The position numbers and the translations under genes are program-made. Below the pieces are notes generated by a model. It searched no databases, was not told the origin of the DNA, and saw only the letters and a list, made by a program, of their open reading frames with translations. Shown here in pieces: positions 20,147 through 28,230 of a DNA stretch of 64,000 nucleotides (position 1 is its first letter; each line of letters begins with the position of its first letter). This DNA is from DATJLY01 sp963729295 (GTDB lineage: Bacteria; Pseudomonadota; Alphaproteobacteria; ATCC43930; CGMCC-115725), in NCBI GenBank assembly GCA_963729295.1, contig CAVSNJ010000025.1:186001-250000 (forward strand). The letters run 5' to 3'.

Positions 20147-21038
20147 TCGCATCACGGAAAATGTCGGGGTTTTCCCGGTTGTTGTAGCGGAAGCAAAATT
20201 CCGCGACGTAGAGCGGGAGGTACTTCGGGCTGACCTTGTGGAAGGTGCCGACAACGCCGCGCTTCAGCAACGACCAGAAGCCTTCAATCGTGTTCGTGTG
20301 GATCGCGCCGACAACGTACTGGCCAATTTGGTGGTCAACGGCAACGCGCGCGTAGTCCGCATCAAGCCCGCGATACCCTACCCACTGGTCCGTGGCGAGC
20401 AGGCTGACCTTCGTTGCAACTGTCTCGCGGACGAAGCCGCCGACCGCCGCCGCTGTGGCACTTCCGATGACGCGGGCGACGATGTTTTTCTTGCTGCGCT
20501 GGACCGCGCCGACAACGGCGGTCTTGCCACCAGCGCCGCCGCCCGGACCCTTACCCTTCCCCCGCTTGTCCTTGTGCTTGTTCTCCGTCTTGCCGCCGAC
20601 GAAGGTTTCGTCGATTTCGACGATGCCCATAAGCTGATGGAAGTCCTTGTCGCGCATCGCGGCGCGAATACGCATGCACATGTACCAAGCCGTCCGATAG
20701 GAGCCGAAGCCAATCATCCGATGCACCTGAAGGGCGCTGATGCCCTTTTTGGAAACGAGCATCCAATGAATGACCTTGAACCAGATCGGCAGTTCGACCT
20801 TGGTGTTTTCGAAAACGGTGCCGACGAGCACCGAGAAGCGGTAGCCGACGCCGGGCGCGCACTGGTGGCACTGCCAGCGGAAACCGCCCACGTCGTAAGG
20901 CTTCACAGCGCCGCACCGAGGGCAGGTGACGGTATCGCCCCAGCGGCATTTGGCCAGATACGCTTTGCACGCTTCGGCCGTCGAGAACTGGCGTTCAAGT
21001 TCCGCGACCGTCATCTGATGGATGTTCTTGCTGGCCAT
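20133..21038 (-). CDS. IS1595-family transposase
   Basis: A 301-aa transposase with the IS1595 layout: an N-terminal helical segment, a zinc ribbon (C39-P-R-C42 and C57-H-Q-C60), and a DDE-type catalytic core with 'MGIVEIDETFVGGK', 'LLATDQWVGYRGL' and 'IHTNTIEGFWSLLKRG'. Start ATG 21038 is chosen; the frame stays open 16 codons further up. The gene looks intact. It sits between ubiB and coaBC, which are usually adjacent in this group. Confidence 0.92.
   Translation of the reverse strand: MASKNIHQMTVAELERQFSTAEACKAYLAKCRWGDTVTCPRCGAVKPYDVGGFRWQCHQCAPGVGYRFSVLVGTVFENTKVELPIWFKVIHWMLVSKKGISALQVHRMIGFGSYRTAWYMCMRIRAAMRDKDFHQLMGIVEIDETFVGGKTENKHKDKRGKGKGPGGGAGGKTAVVGAVQRSKKNIVARVIGSATAAAVGGFVRETVATKVSLLATDQWVGYRGLDADYARVAVDHQIGQYVVGAIHTNTIEGFWSLLKRGVVGTFHKVSPKYLPLYVAEFCFRYNNRENPDIFRDAIRGC
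20133..21038 (-). mobile_element. IS1595-family insertion sequence (minimal extent)
   Basis: Minimal span, defined by the transposase gene. Terminal inverted repeats and target duplication could not be fixed; a TGACAAA at 20023 and its complement near 21091-21097 are too short to define ends. Flanked on both sides by clusters of a 23-bp repeat. Confidence 0.7.
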
Positions 21039-21115
21039 CGAAAATGCTCCCCAACCGATCAATAGGATGCAGTCTAGATGACACAAATGTTTTTGTCAAC
21101 AGGTGGTCAATCGCC

Positions 21116-21213
21116 AATTGGGTTCGTTCTGCGATCTGGCCCAGGAGGAGAACCGAGTTGGCTTCGTTCTGTAATTCGGCCTCGCCGCACAAATTGGGTT
21201 CGTTCTGTAATTT
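21116..21213. repeat. Right cluster of the ~23-bp interspersed repeat (3 copies)
   Basis: Copies at 21116-21137 (degenerate), 21155-21177 and 21191-21213, the last being closest to consensus. Same orientation as the left cluster at 19694-19837. Confidence 0.8.
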
Positions 21214-21227
21214 CGACCTAACCCGCT

Positions 21228-21291
21228 GTCATTGCGAGCCGAGCGACGCAATCTCGAAGATCGCTTCGCGCCTTCGGCTGCTCGCGATGAC
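21228..21291. repeat. REP-like palindromic repeat (GTCATTGCGAGC type)
   Basis: Starts GTCATTGCGAGCC and ends GCTCGCGATGAC, so the two ends pair as a hairpin. This is the widespread intergenic repeat type built on TCATTGCGAGCGAAGC. A related copy lies at 24590-24632. Confidence 0.75.
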
Positions 21292-21319
21292 GGCACTATA
21301 TGGTGCGGGCCGGCGCCGA

Positions 21320-22877
21320 TCACCAGAGGCGAAAGGCGATCGCGGCGAGCGCCAAGGCGATGATCCAGAGCGGCACCCCCAGCAGCTCGATGGCGCCGCG
21401 CCGGGCGATCGCGGCGAGCGAGCTCGGATGGAGCGGCAGGCCTTCGCCGCCGCCGATGAGATCCGCGGCGCGCTCGACATTCTTCAGCAGGGCGGGCAGG
21501 CGCTCGAGCGCCTCGACCGTGTCGCGCACGGCGTCGGCGAGCCGCGCCTCAGGACCGCGGTTCGCGCGCATCCAATCCTCGATCAGCGGCCGTGCCAGCG
21601 TCCACATGTTGACGCTCGGGTCGAGCATCCGCCCCACCCCTTCGGCCACGACCATGGTTTTTTGCAGGAGCAGGAGCTGCGGCTGCGTCTCCATGTCGAA
21701 GGCTTCGGTCACCTGAAAAAGCTGCGCGAGGAGGCGGCCGAGGGAAATCTCGTGCATCGGCCGGCCCAGGATCGGCTCGCCGATGGCGCGGCAGGCTTGC
21801 GCGAAGGCGGCGCGCGAATGGTGGGAGGGGACGTAGCCCGCCTCGAAATGGACGTCGGCGACCCTGGCATAGTCGCTGGTCAGGAACGCGAGCAGCATGT
21901 CGGCGAGATAATCCCGCGTCTTGCGGTCGAGCCGGCCCATGATGCCGAAATCGACGGCGACGATCGCGCCCTCCGGGTCGATGAACAGATTGCCGGGGTG
22001 GAGGTCGGCGTGAAAGAAGCCGTCGCGAAAGACCTGATTGAAGAAGGCGCTCGCCGCCTTCTCCATGATGGCGCGGAGATCGTGCCCAGCGGCGAGGAGC
22101 GCGGCACGGTCGTCGACGCGGATGCCGCCGACGCGGCCCGTCGTCAGGACATGGCGCGAGGTGCGGCGCCAATCGACTGGCGGCACGTGAAACGAGGGAT
22201 CGTCGCGAAAGTTGTCGCCCAGCTCCGAGGCGCCGGCCGCCTCGAAGCGCAAATCCATCTCGAGCCGCACGGATTGCGCGAGCGTCAGCACCACTTCACG
22301 TGGTTTGAGGCGCCGCAGCCGCGGCTCGAAGCGCTCCATGAGTCCGGCGATCCAGAAGAAGAGGGCGATGTCGCGATCGAACGCGGCCTCGATTCCCGGC
22401 CGCAGCACTTTCACCGCGACCGCCGCACCCTCGGTCGTCTCGGCGAAATGGACTTGCGCGATCGAGGCGGCGGCGATCGCTTCCTCGGCGAAGGCGCGGA
22501 ACAGGCTCGGGATCGGTTCGCCCAGTTCGCGCTCGACGGTGGCCCGCGCCTCAGCACCCGGAAAAGGGCGGCAGCCGGTCCTGCAACAGCGCCAGATCGG
22601 TCGCGACCTCGTCGCCGATCAGGTCGGCGCGGATCGAGAGCGCCTGGCCCAATTTGATGAAGCTGGGCCCGAGCGCCTGCAGCGCCTCGGCAAGGCGCTG
22701 GCCGGGCCGGAGCCTTGCGATCGCAGCGTCGCGGCGGCGCACGCGGCGCAAGAGCCGCGCCATGCCCGCCGCCCCCGCCACCCCTTCGAGCGGAAAGAGC
22801 GCGTCGTAGCGCGCGAGCGTCAGCACGATCTCGACGAGCCGGACGAAATTGCGGAGGCCGCGCAGGATGCCGAGCAT
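21320..22877 (-). CDS. ubiB: Ubiquinone biosynthesis kinase-like protein UbiB (frameshifted)
   Basis: Atypical ABC1/ADCK-family ATPase required for ubiquinone synthesis. The KxGQ motif ('SFIKLGQALSIRADLI'), 'FHADLHPGNLFID' and 'VAVDFGIMGRLD' (metal-binding DFG) are present, and the C-terminus has two hydrophobic stretches that probably anchor it in the inner membrane. A +1 shift lies in an A4 run (22562-22565; T4 on the coding strand): removing one base joins 'LQDRLPPF' to 'PGAEARATVERE', giving 518 aa. It lies 27 nt downstream of ubiE. Confidence 0.9.
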
Positions 22878-22904
22878 CGGGGCGCCGGCGTCAGCGACCG
22901 GCCG

Positions 22905-23672
22905 TCACAGCCGCCAGCCGGAATGCAGCGCCGCGATGCCGCCCGAGAGATTGCGGAAACCGACCTGCTCGAACCCGGCCGCGCGCAGGCGCGCCGCGAG
23001 TTCCTCCTGGGGCGGGAAGCGGCGGATGCTCTCGACCAGATATTGATAGGCGTCACGATCGCCCGTCACGATCTGGCCCATGAGCGGCAAAACGGCGAAG
23101 GAATAGAGATCGTAGGCCTGGTGCAGCAGCGGCAGCACGACGCGGCTGAACTCGAGGCAGACGAAGCGGCCGCCGGGCTTGAGGACGCGCCGCGCCTCGG
23201 CGAGCGCGCGCTCGATGTGCGTCACGTTGCGCAGGCCGAAGGCGATGGTGCAGGCATCGGCGCTCATGCTGGCGAGCGGAAGATCCTCCGCGTCGCCGAC
23301 GAGCCACAGGATGGTGCCAAGCACGCCCTTGTCGATCGCGCGGTTGCGCCCGGTCTCGACCATGGCGGGCGAGAGGTCGCAGACAATGGCGCGGCTGCCC
23401 GGCGCCGCCGCGACGAAGCGCAGCGCAATGTCGCCGGTGCCGCCAGCGAGATCGGCCAGAACCTGCCCCGGCCGCGGCGCGAGCTTTTCGATGAGCGCAG
23501 CCTTCCAAAGGCGATGAATCCCGCCGCTCATCAGATCGTTCATCAGGTCGTAGCGCTGCGACACGGCCTCGAAGACGCGGCGCACGAGGTGCGGCTTCTC
23601 GTCCGCAGCGACGCGGCGGAAACCGAAATCGACCGTGCCGCTTGTGTCGCCGTCGCCCATGTGCTGCAACAT
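22905..23672 (-). CDS. ubiE: Demethylmenaquinone/ubiquinone C-methyltransferase
   Basis: SAM-dependent methyltransferase that acts on the quinone ring in ubiquinone/menaquinone synthesis. Motif I 'LADLAGGTGDIALRFVA', 'CTIAFGLRNVTHIERALAEARRVLKPGG' and 'CLEFSRV' are characteristic, and the N-terminus 'VAADEKPHLVRRVFEAVSQRYDLMND' is standard. ATG 23672 is used; TTG 23696 and ATG 23660 are alternatives with no decisive ribosome-binding site. It is the first gene of ubiE-ubiB and is divergent from mutM. Confidence 0.96.
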   Translation of the reverse strand: MLQHMGDGDTSGTVDFGFRRVAADEKPHLVRRVFEAVSQRYDLMNDLMSGGIHRLWKAALIEKLAPRPGQVLADLAGGTGDIALRFVAAAPGSRAIVCDLSPAMVETGRNRAIDKGVLGTILWLVGDAEDLPLASMSADACTIAFGLRNVTHIERALAEARRVLKPGGRFVCLEFSRVVLPLLHQAYDLYSFAVLPLMGQIVTGDRDAYQYLVESIRRFPPQEELAARLRAAGFEQVGFRNLSGGIAALHSGWRL

Positions 23673-23719
23673 AGAGGACGTTTCCGAGAGCGCCAAGACA
23701 GGGCCCTGCCCTCACACCG

Positions 23720-24553
23720 ATGCCCGAACTTCCCGAAGTCGAAACCGTGGTGCGCGGCCTGCACGGCCGCATCGCCGGACGCCGCATCGAAAAGCTCACC
23801 CTGAACCGCGCCGATCTGCGGTTCCCGCTGCCGAAAGGGCTCCCGGCGCGGGTCGAGGGCAAGCGCGTCCTCGGCATCGGGCGGCGCGCCAAGTATCTGC
23901 TGTTCCGCATCGAAGGCGGCGGCGTGCTGCTCGCGCATCTCGGCATGTCGGGCCGTATGGTGCTCGGCGGGAACGGCGCGGCGGAGGACCGCCGCCACGA
24001 TCATGTGGTGATGCGCTTCGATGACGGCGCGGTGCTGCGCTTCAACGACGCGCGCCGTTTCGGCCTCCTCGATTGGGCCGAGAGCGAGGCGGAGCTGGCG
24101 AGCCACAAGCTCCTGGCGAGCCTCGGACCGGAGCCGCTATCGAACGAATTCAACGGCGTGGCGCTCGCCGCTTCGCTCGCGGACAAGAAGACGCCGATCA
24201 AGGCCGCGCTCTTGGACCAGCGCGTCGTCGCCGGGCTCGGCAATATATATGTGTGCGAGAGTCTCTATTACGCCGGGATCTCGCCGCGGCGCCTCGCCGG
24301 CACGGTGCAGGGCGAGCGTGCCGAGCGTCTCGCGCGCGCCATCCGCGACGTGCTCGAGCGCGCCATCACGGCCGGCGGGTCGAGCCTGCGGGATTATGTC
24401 CAGGCATCGGGCGAGCTTGGCTATTTCCAGCATCAGTGGGCGGTCTATGGCAAGGACGGCGAGCCGTGCCCCGAGTGCGATTGCGGCACGGCGATCCGCC
24501 GCATCGTCCAGGGCGGCCGCTCGACCTTTTATTGCGCCAAGCGGCAAAGGTGA
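23720..24553 (+). CDS. mutM: Formamidopyrimidine-DNA glycosylase
   Basis: A 277-aa base-excision repair enzyme that removes 8-oxoguanine and nicks the site. The N-terminal MPELPEVE supplies the catalytic Pro1/Glu2; 'GRRAKYLLF' holds the conserved lysine and 'LDQRVVAGLGNIY' the H2TH region. The C-terminal zinc finger starts normally (CPECDCG) but ends Y-C272-A-K-R275-Q where C-x-x-C is expected, so the fourth zinc cysteine appears replaced by Arg. Either the extra Cys in the first half compensates, or this is a base error. It is divergent from ubiE. Confidence 0.96.
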   Translation: MPELPEVETVVRGLHGRIAGRRIEKLTLNRADLRFPLPKGLPARVEGKRVLGIGRRAKYLLFRIEGGGVLLAHLGMSGRMVLGGNGAAEDRRHDHVVMRFDDGAVLRFNDARRFGLLDWAESEAELASHKLLASLGPEPLSNEFNGVALAASLADKKTPIKAALLDQRVVAGLGNIYVCESLYYAGISPRRLAGTVQGERAERLARAIRDVLERAITAGGSSLRDYVQASGELGYFQHQWAVYGKDGEPCPECDCGTAIRRIVQGGRSTFYCAKRQR

Positions 24554-24589
24554 TGAAATCCGGCTGACGGTGCGAAGCGCGAGTGCCGT

Positions 24590-24632
24590 GAAGCAATCGC
24601 CCGGAGGATTGCTTCGCTTCGCTCGCAATGAC
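24590..24632. repeat. REP-like palindromic repeat, second copy
   Basis: Contains GAAGCAATCG, then GGATTGCTTCGCTTCGC, ending TCGCAATGAC. This is the inverted form of the repeat family at 21228. It fills most of the gap between mutM and the next small gene. Confidence 0.7.
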
Positions 24633-24654
24633 CACGGGTGGTAGACTGTCGGCG

Positions 24655-25014
24655 ATGAAGCGCAAATTTCTCATCGCCCTCCTCGCACTCGCGGCGTCAG
24701 AAGCGCAGGCGGCGGAATTCGTCGCCGGCACCGAGGACGTACCGCTGATGCCGGGCCTCGCCGACGTCGCCGGCACCTCGGTGGTGTTCGACAAGCCCGA
24801 AGGCCGCATCGTCGAGGCCGAGGCACACGGCGCGCTGCCGCGCGCCAAGGTGCACGATTTTTATGCCGCCACCTTGCCGCAGCTCGGCTGGAGCGCGGCG
24901 GGCGACGAGCGCTGGCGGCGCGAAGGCGAAATCCTCAGCATCGACTATGGCGGGCGCGACGGCGACCTCACCGTCGGATTCACGCTCTCGCCGCAGCAGG
25001 AGCCTCGGCCATGA
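24655..25014 (+). CDS. Small exported protein of unknown function
   Basis: A 119-aa protein with a clear signal peptide ('MKRKFLIALLALAASEAQAAEF', cleavage probably after AQA). The mature part is acidic, with 'EDVPLMPGLADVAGTSVVFDKPEGRIVEAEA' and 'FYAATLPQLGWSAAGDERWRREGE', a pattern seen in small alphaproteobacterial envelope proteins found beside enoyl-CoA hydratase genes. Periplasmic location is inferred. Its stop overlaps the ATG of the next gene by 4 nt, so the two are translationally coupled. Confidence 0.75.
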   Translation: MKRKFLIALLALAASEAQAAEFVAGTEDVPLMPGLADVAGTSVVFDKPEGRIVEAEAHGALPRAKVHDFYAATLPQLGWSAAGDERWRREGEILSIDYGGRDGDLTVGFTLSPQQEPRP

Positions 25015-25788
25015 CTTATGAAAACATAACAGTCGAGACTAGGGGCAATGTCGGCCTCATTCGTCTCAACCGCCCCAAGGCCTTGAACGCGCTGTGCGAT
25101 GCGCTGGTGCGCGAGATGGGCGCGGCGCTCGACGCTTTCGAGAACGACGACGCGATCGGCGCCGATCGTCATCACCGGCAGCGACAAGGCATTCGCCGCC
25201 GGCGCCGACATCAAGGAAATGCAGAGCCGCACTTTTGTTGATGTTTACCTTTCCGACTTCGTTACGAAAGGCTGGGAGCGTGTCACCACCTGCCGCAAGC
25301 CGATCGTCGCCGCGGTCGCTGGCTATGCGCTGGGCGGCGGCTGCGAGCTCGCCATGATGTGCGACACGATCATCGCCGGCGAAAGCGCCAAGTTCGGTCA
25401 GCCCGAGATCAACCTTGGCATCATTCCGGGCGCCGGCGGATCGCAGCGCATGGCGCGCGCCGTCGGCAAGGCGAAGACGATGGACCTCGTGCTCACGGGC
25501 CGCATGATGGACGCGGCCGAGGCCGAGAGGAGCGGCCTCGTCAGCCGCGTCGTGCCGGACGACAAGCTCGTCGAGGAAGCGGTCAAGCTCGCGGCGCAGA
25601 TCGCATCATTGTCGCGCACCGCGGTCTTCGCCGCCAAGGAGGCCGTCAACCGCGCCTTCGAGACGACACTCGCCGAGGGTGTGCGCTTCGAGCGCCGCCT
25701 CTTCCACGCGCTCTTCGGCACCGAAGACCAGCGCGAAGGCATGGCCGCGTTCGTCGAGAAGCGGAAGCCGGCGTTCAAAAATAAATAG
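25011..25788 (+). CDS. Enoyl-CoA hydratase (frameshifted)
   Basis: Crotonase-fold enzyme that hydrates trans-2-enoyl-CoA in beta-oxidation. The oxyanion-hole segments 'KAFAAGADIKEM' and 'AGYALGGGCELAMMCD' and the catalytic glutamate region 'QPEINLGIIPGAGGSQRM' are present. A +1 shift lies at the CC doublet 25162-25163: dropping one C joins 'FENDDAIGA' to 'IVITGSDKAFAAG' and gives 258 aa, the normal family length. Probably a sequencing error. The start overlaps the upstream gene stop. Confidence 0.9.
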
Positions 25789-25906
25789 GTCTCGGCCGTC
25801 GGCCGTCAGCCTTCGGCAATTCCGGTAAATTCTTGCTTGACGAGATTTCGCTCATAAAAGGCCGATAACTGACCGCTGATCGCTGACAGCCGCAAGCTCC
25901 TCTCGC

Positions 25907-25934
25907 TTGACTCCGTGTTAACGCTCGCTATAAG
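25907..25934 (+). promoter_or_regulatory. Putative sigma70 promoter of rpsT
   Basis: TTGACT (25907-25912), a 16-nt spacer, and TATAAG (25929-25934). The ATG of rpsT follows 8 nt after the -10, so the transcript would have almost no leader. Confidence 0.6.
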
Positions 25935-25942
25935 CGACCCTC

Positions 25943-26203
25943 ATGGCAACGCATCCTTCGGCAGAAAAGCGCCACCGGCAGAGCGAGAAGCGGGCGACGG
26001 TCAATCGCACGCGCACGAGCCGGCTCAAAACCTTCGTCAAGAAAGTTGAGATCGCGATCGCGAGCGGCAACAAGGACGCGGCGCGCGCCGCGTTCGCCGC
26101 GGCCGCGCCCGAGATGCAGCGCGGCGTGTCGAAGGGCATCGCGCACCGCAACACCGTGGCGCGCAAACTGTCGCGCCTCTCCGCGCAGATCAAGTCGCTC
26201 TGA
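25943..26203 (+). CDS. rpsT: 30S ribosomal protein S20
   Basis: An 86-aa helical 16S rRNA-binding protein. It has the S20 pattern 'SAEKRHRQSEKRATVNRTRTSRLKT' and 'GVSKGIAHRNTVARKLSRLSAQIK'. It is placed just upstream of dnaA, a conserved neighbour pair in Hyphomicrobiales. A GC-rich hairpin with a T-rich tail follows the stop. Confidence 0.97.
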   Translation: MATHPSAEKRHRQSEKRATVNRTRTSRLKTFVKKVEIAIASGNKDAARAAFAAAAPEMQRGVSKGIAHRNTVARKLSRLSAQIKSL

Positions 26204-26204
26204 C

Positions 26205-26233
26205 GCGCGCGCGCGGCGCGCGCGCTTGTTTTG
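26205..26233 (+). terminator. Putative intrinsic terminator of rpsT
   Basis: An alternating CG stem starting 2 nt after the rpsT stop, followed by TTGTTTTG. A second perfect inverted repeat (TTTTGCAA-CT-TTGCAAAA, 26229-26246) overlaps its tail and could extend the structure. Confidence 0.55.
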
Positions 26234-26246
26234 CAACTTTGCAAAA

Positions 26247-26583
26247 AAAATTTCACGTTCCCCTTTCAGGCGTATTGCTATTCCCTATTCGGCTTCGGTA
26301 GAGTTTTTCCGCGCCGAGTTTTGCGGGGGCCATAAGGAGAAGGTCACGGCGCTTGCGAGCGCCGTAGGCGTTCAAAGCCGACAAGAGTTTAGCGGCGGGC
26401 GAGCAATTAGAACGTGAGCGTCACGCTCGAAGCAGCGCCCGATACGCAAAGCGACGGGGAGGAGTTCTTGGCTCCTCGCCGCGGGATGGTCGTCGCTCGA
26501 TCCGGTGCGAGGTGGGGGACGCGCGTGAAAAAAGAGCACATTCGAAGCAGGCTCTCTTCATTCTTGCCGGTCGGCGGCGGAGC
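26247..26583. other. rpsT-dnaA intergenic region, no gene or DnaA box seen
   Basis: About 340 bp upstream of dnaA. I found no TTATCCACA-like DnaA boxes on either strand and no AT-rich unwinding element, so there is no support for an origin here. It presumably holds the dnaA promoter, which could not be placed with confidence. Confidence 0.5.
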
Positions 26584-28017
26584 ATGATCGCGATGGCGCA
26601 AAAGATCGAGCGCGATCCGAACGTACAGGGGCAATGGGCGCGGGTGCGTGCGCGGCTGCGCGCGGAATTTGGCGAGCCCGCCTATCGCAACTGGCTGCGC
26701 TCGATGACGCTCGTCGAGGTGATCGACGGCCGCGTCAGGATCGCGGCGCCGACGCGCTTCCTGCGCGACTGGGTGGCGCAACACTACGCCGACCGGCTGC
26801 GCGCCTTGTGGAACGCCGAGAATTCGGCGGTGACGGCGGTCGAGATCCTGCTCGGTATGGCGCCCGCGCCGGCACCGCCGCCGACCGGGGCCGCCGAGCC
26901 CGCGCTGCGCGAGGCGAAGCCCGAGAAATCCGAGAGGGCCGAGGAATCGGGCGACGACAAGGATGTCGGCACGGCACTCGACCGCGCCGCGCTCGACCCG
27001 CGCTTCACCTTCGAGAATTTCGTCGTCGGCAAGCCCAACGAGCTGGCGCACGCGGCGGCACGCCGCGTCGCCGAAGCCGCGGCGGGACCAAGCCGCAACG
27101 TGCCCTACAATCCGCTCTTCCTCTATGGCGGCGTAGGCTTGGGCAAGACACACCTGATGCACGCGATCGCGTGGCTCATCCGCCGCGACAACCCATCGCG
27201 CCGGGTGATCTATCTCTCGGCCGAAAAATTCATGTACCAGTTCATCCGGGCGCTGCGCTTCAAGGACACGATGGCGTTCAAGGAGCAGTTCCGCTCGGTC
27301 GACGTGCTGATGATCGACGACGTGCAGTTCATCAGCGGCAAGGATTCGACCCAGGAGGAGTTCTTCCACACTTTCAACGCGCTCGTCGACCAGAACCGGC
27401 AGATCGTGGTCTCGGCCGACAAGTCGCCGTCCGACCTCGAGCAGATGGAGGAGCGGCTCAAGTCGCGGCTCGGCTGGGGCCTCGTCGCCGACCTCCATCC
27501 GACGACCTACGAGCTGCGGCTCGGCATCTTGCAGGCCAAGGCCGAGCAGATGAAGACGACGGTGCCGCCCAAGCTGCTCGAATTCCTGGCGCACAAGATC
27601 ACCTCGAACGTGCGCGAGCTCGAAGGCGCGCTCAATCGCATCTTCGCCCATACCCAGCTCGTCGGCCGGGCGCTCACGCTCGAGGGCGCGCAGGAAGTGC
27701 TGCACGATCTGCTGCGGGCGAACGACCGGCGGGTGACGATCGACGAGATCCAGAAACGCGTCGCCGAGCACTACAACATCCGGCTCGCCGACATGCATTC
27801 CGCGCGCCGCGCCCGTGCCGTCGCCCGGCCGCGCCAGGTGGCGATGTACCTGTGCAAGCAGCTGACGCCGCGCTCGCTGCCCGAGATCGGGCGAAAATTC
27901 GGCGGCCGCGACCACACCACGGTGATGCACGCCGTCCGCAAGATCGAGGAGCTGCGCACCGCCGACCGTTCGCTCGCCGAGGATATCGAGCTGCTGCGGC
28001 GGATGCTCGAGACCTAG
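26584..28017 (+). CDS. dnaA: Chromosomal replication initiator DnaA
   Basis: A 477-aa AAA+ ATPase that opens oriC and loads the helicase. Domain I has 'FGEPAYRNWLRSM'; a variable Ala/Pro/Glu-rich linker (domain II) spans ~85-135; domain III has Walker A 'GGVGLGKTHLMHAI' and Walker B 'VLMIDDVQFI'; domain IV has 'RPRQVAMYLCKQLT' and 'IGRKFGGRDHTTVMHAVRKIE', which reads the DnaA box. ATG 26584 is chosen; ATG 26593 is an alternative. It heads dnaA-dnaN-recF-gyrB. Confidence 0.97.
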   Translation: MIAMAQKIERDPNVQGQWARVRARLRAEFGEPAYRNWLRSMTLVEVIDGRVRIAAPTRFLRDWVAQHYADRLRALWNAENSAVTAVEILLGMAPAPAPPPTGAAEPALREAKPEKSERAEESGDDKDVGTALDRAALDPRFTFENFVVGKPNELAHAAARRVAEAAAGPSRNVPYNPLFLYGGVGLGKTHLMHAIAWLIRRDNPSRRVIYLSAEKFMYQFIRALRFKDTMAFKEQFRSVDVLMIDDVQFISGKDSTQEEFFHTFNALVDQNRQIVVSADKSPSDLEQMEERLKSRLGWGLVADLHPTTYELRLGILQAKAEQMKTTVPPKLLEFLAHKITSNVRELEGALNRIFAHTQLVGRALTLEGAQEVLHDLLRANDRRVTIDEIQKRVAEHYNIRLADMHSARRARAVARPRQVAMYLCKQLTPRSLPEIGRKFGGRDHTTVMHAVRKIEELRTADRSLAEDIELLRRMLET

Positions 28018-28068
28018 CAAGTTCCCGCTCATCCCAACTGCCTCCCCGGAGGGGAGAGGGAATATCGA

Positions 28069-28096
28069 GGGGCCGTCCGAATCGGCCCCTTTTCTT
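28069..28096 (+). terminator. Intrinsic terminator downstream of dnaA
   Basis: GGGGCCG, loop TCCGAAT, CGGCCCC, then TTTTCTTC: a perfect 7-bp GC stem with a T-tract. It implies that dnaN has its own promoter; a TATAGT at 28118-28123 is a candidate -10 with a weak -35. Confidence 0.8.
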
Positions 28097-28230
28097 CTCG
28101 CAGAGGCACAGGCGTGCTATAGTACCGTCCCGTTCCGTTCCGCCCGAAGCGATAGGGACGCCCGGGGCGCCGCGAGGGGGTTCGAGGCGCTCAAGCGACA
28201 TCCGCTCAACCAAAAACAACCTGTCCCGCC

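Noticed and set aside
20023..21097. TGACAAA as terminal inverted repeat of the IS1595 element
   Set aside because: Only seven bases match and the flanking bases do not continue the pairing; chance is likely. The element ends are left open.
26204..26583. Chromosomal origin (oriC) upstream of dnaA
   Set aside because: No DnaA boxes, no AT-rich unwinding element and no CtrA-like sites were seen. In this group the origin is often elsewhere.
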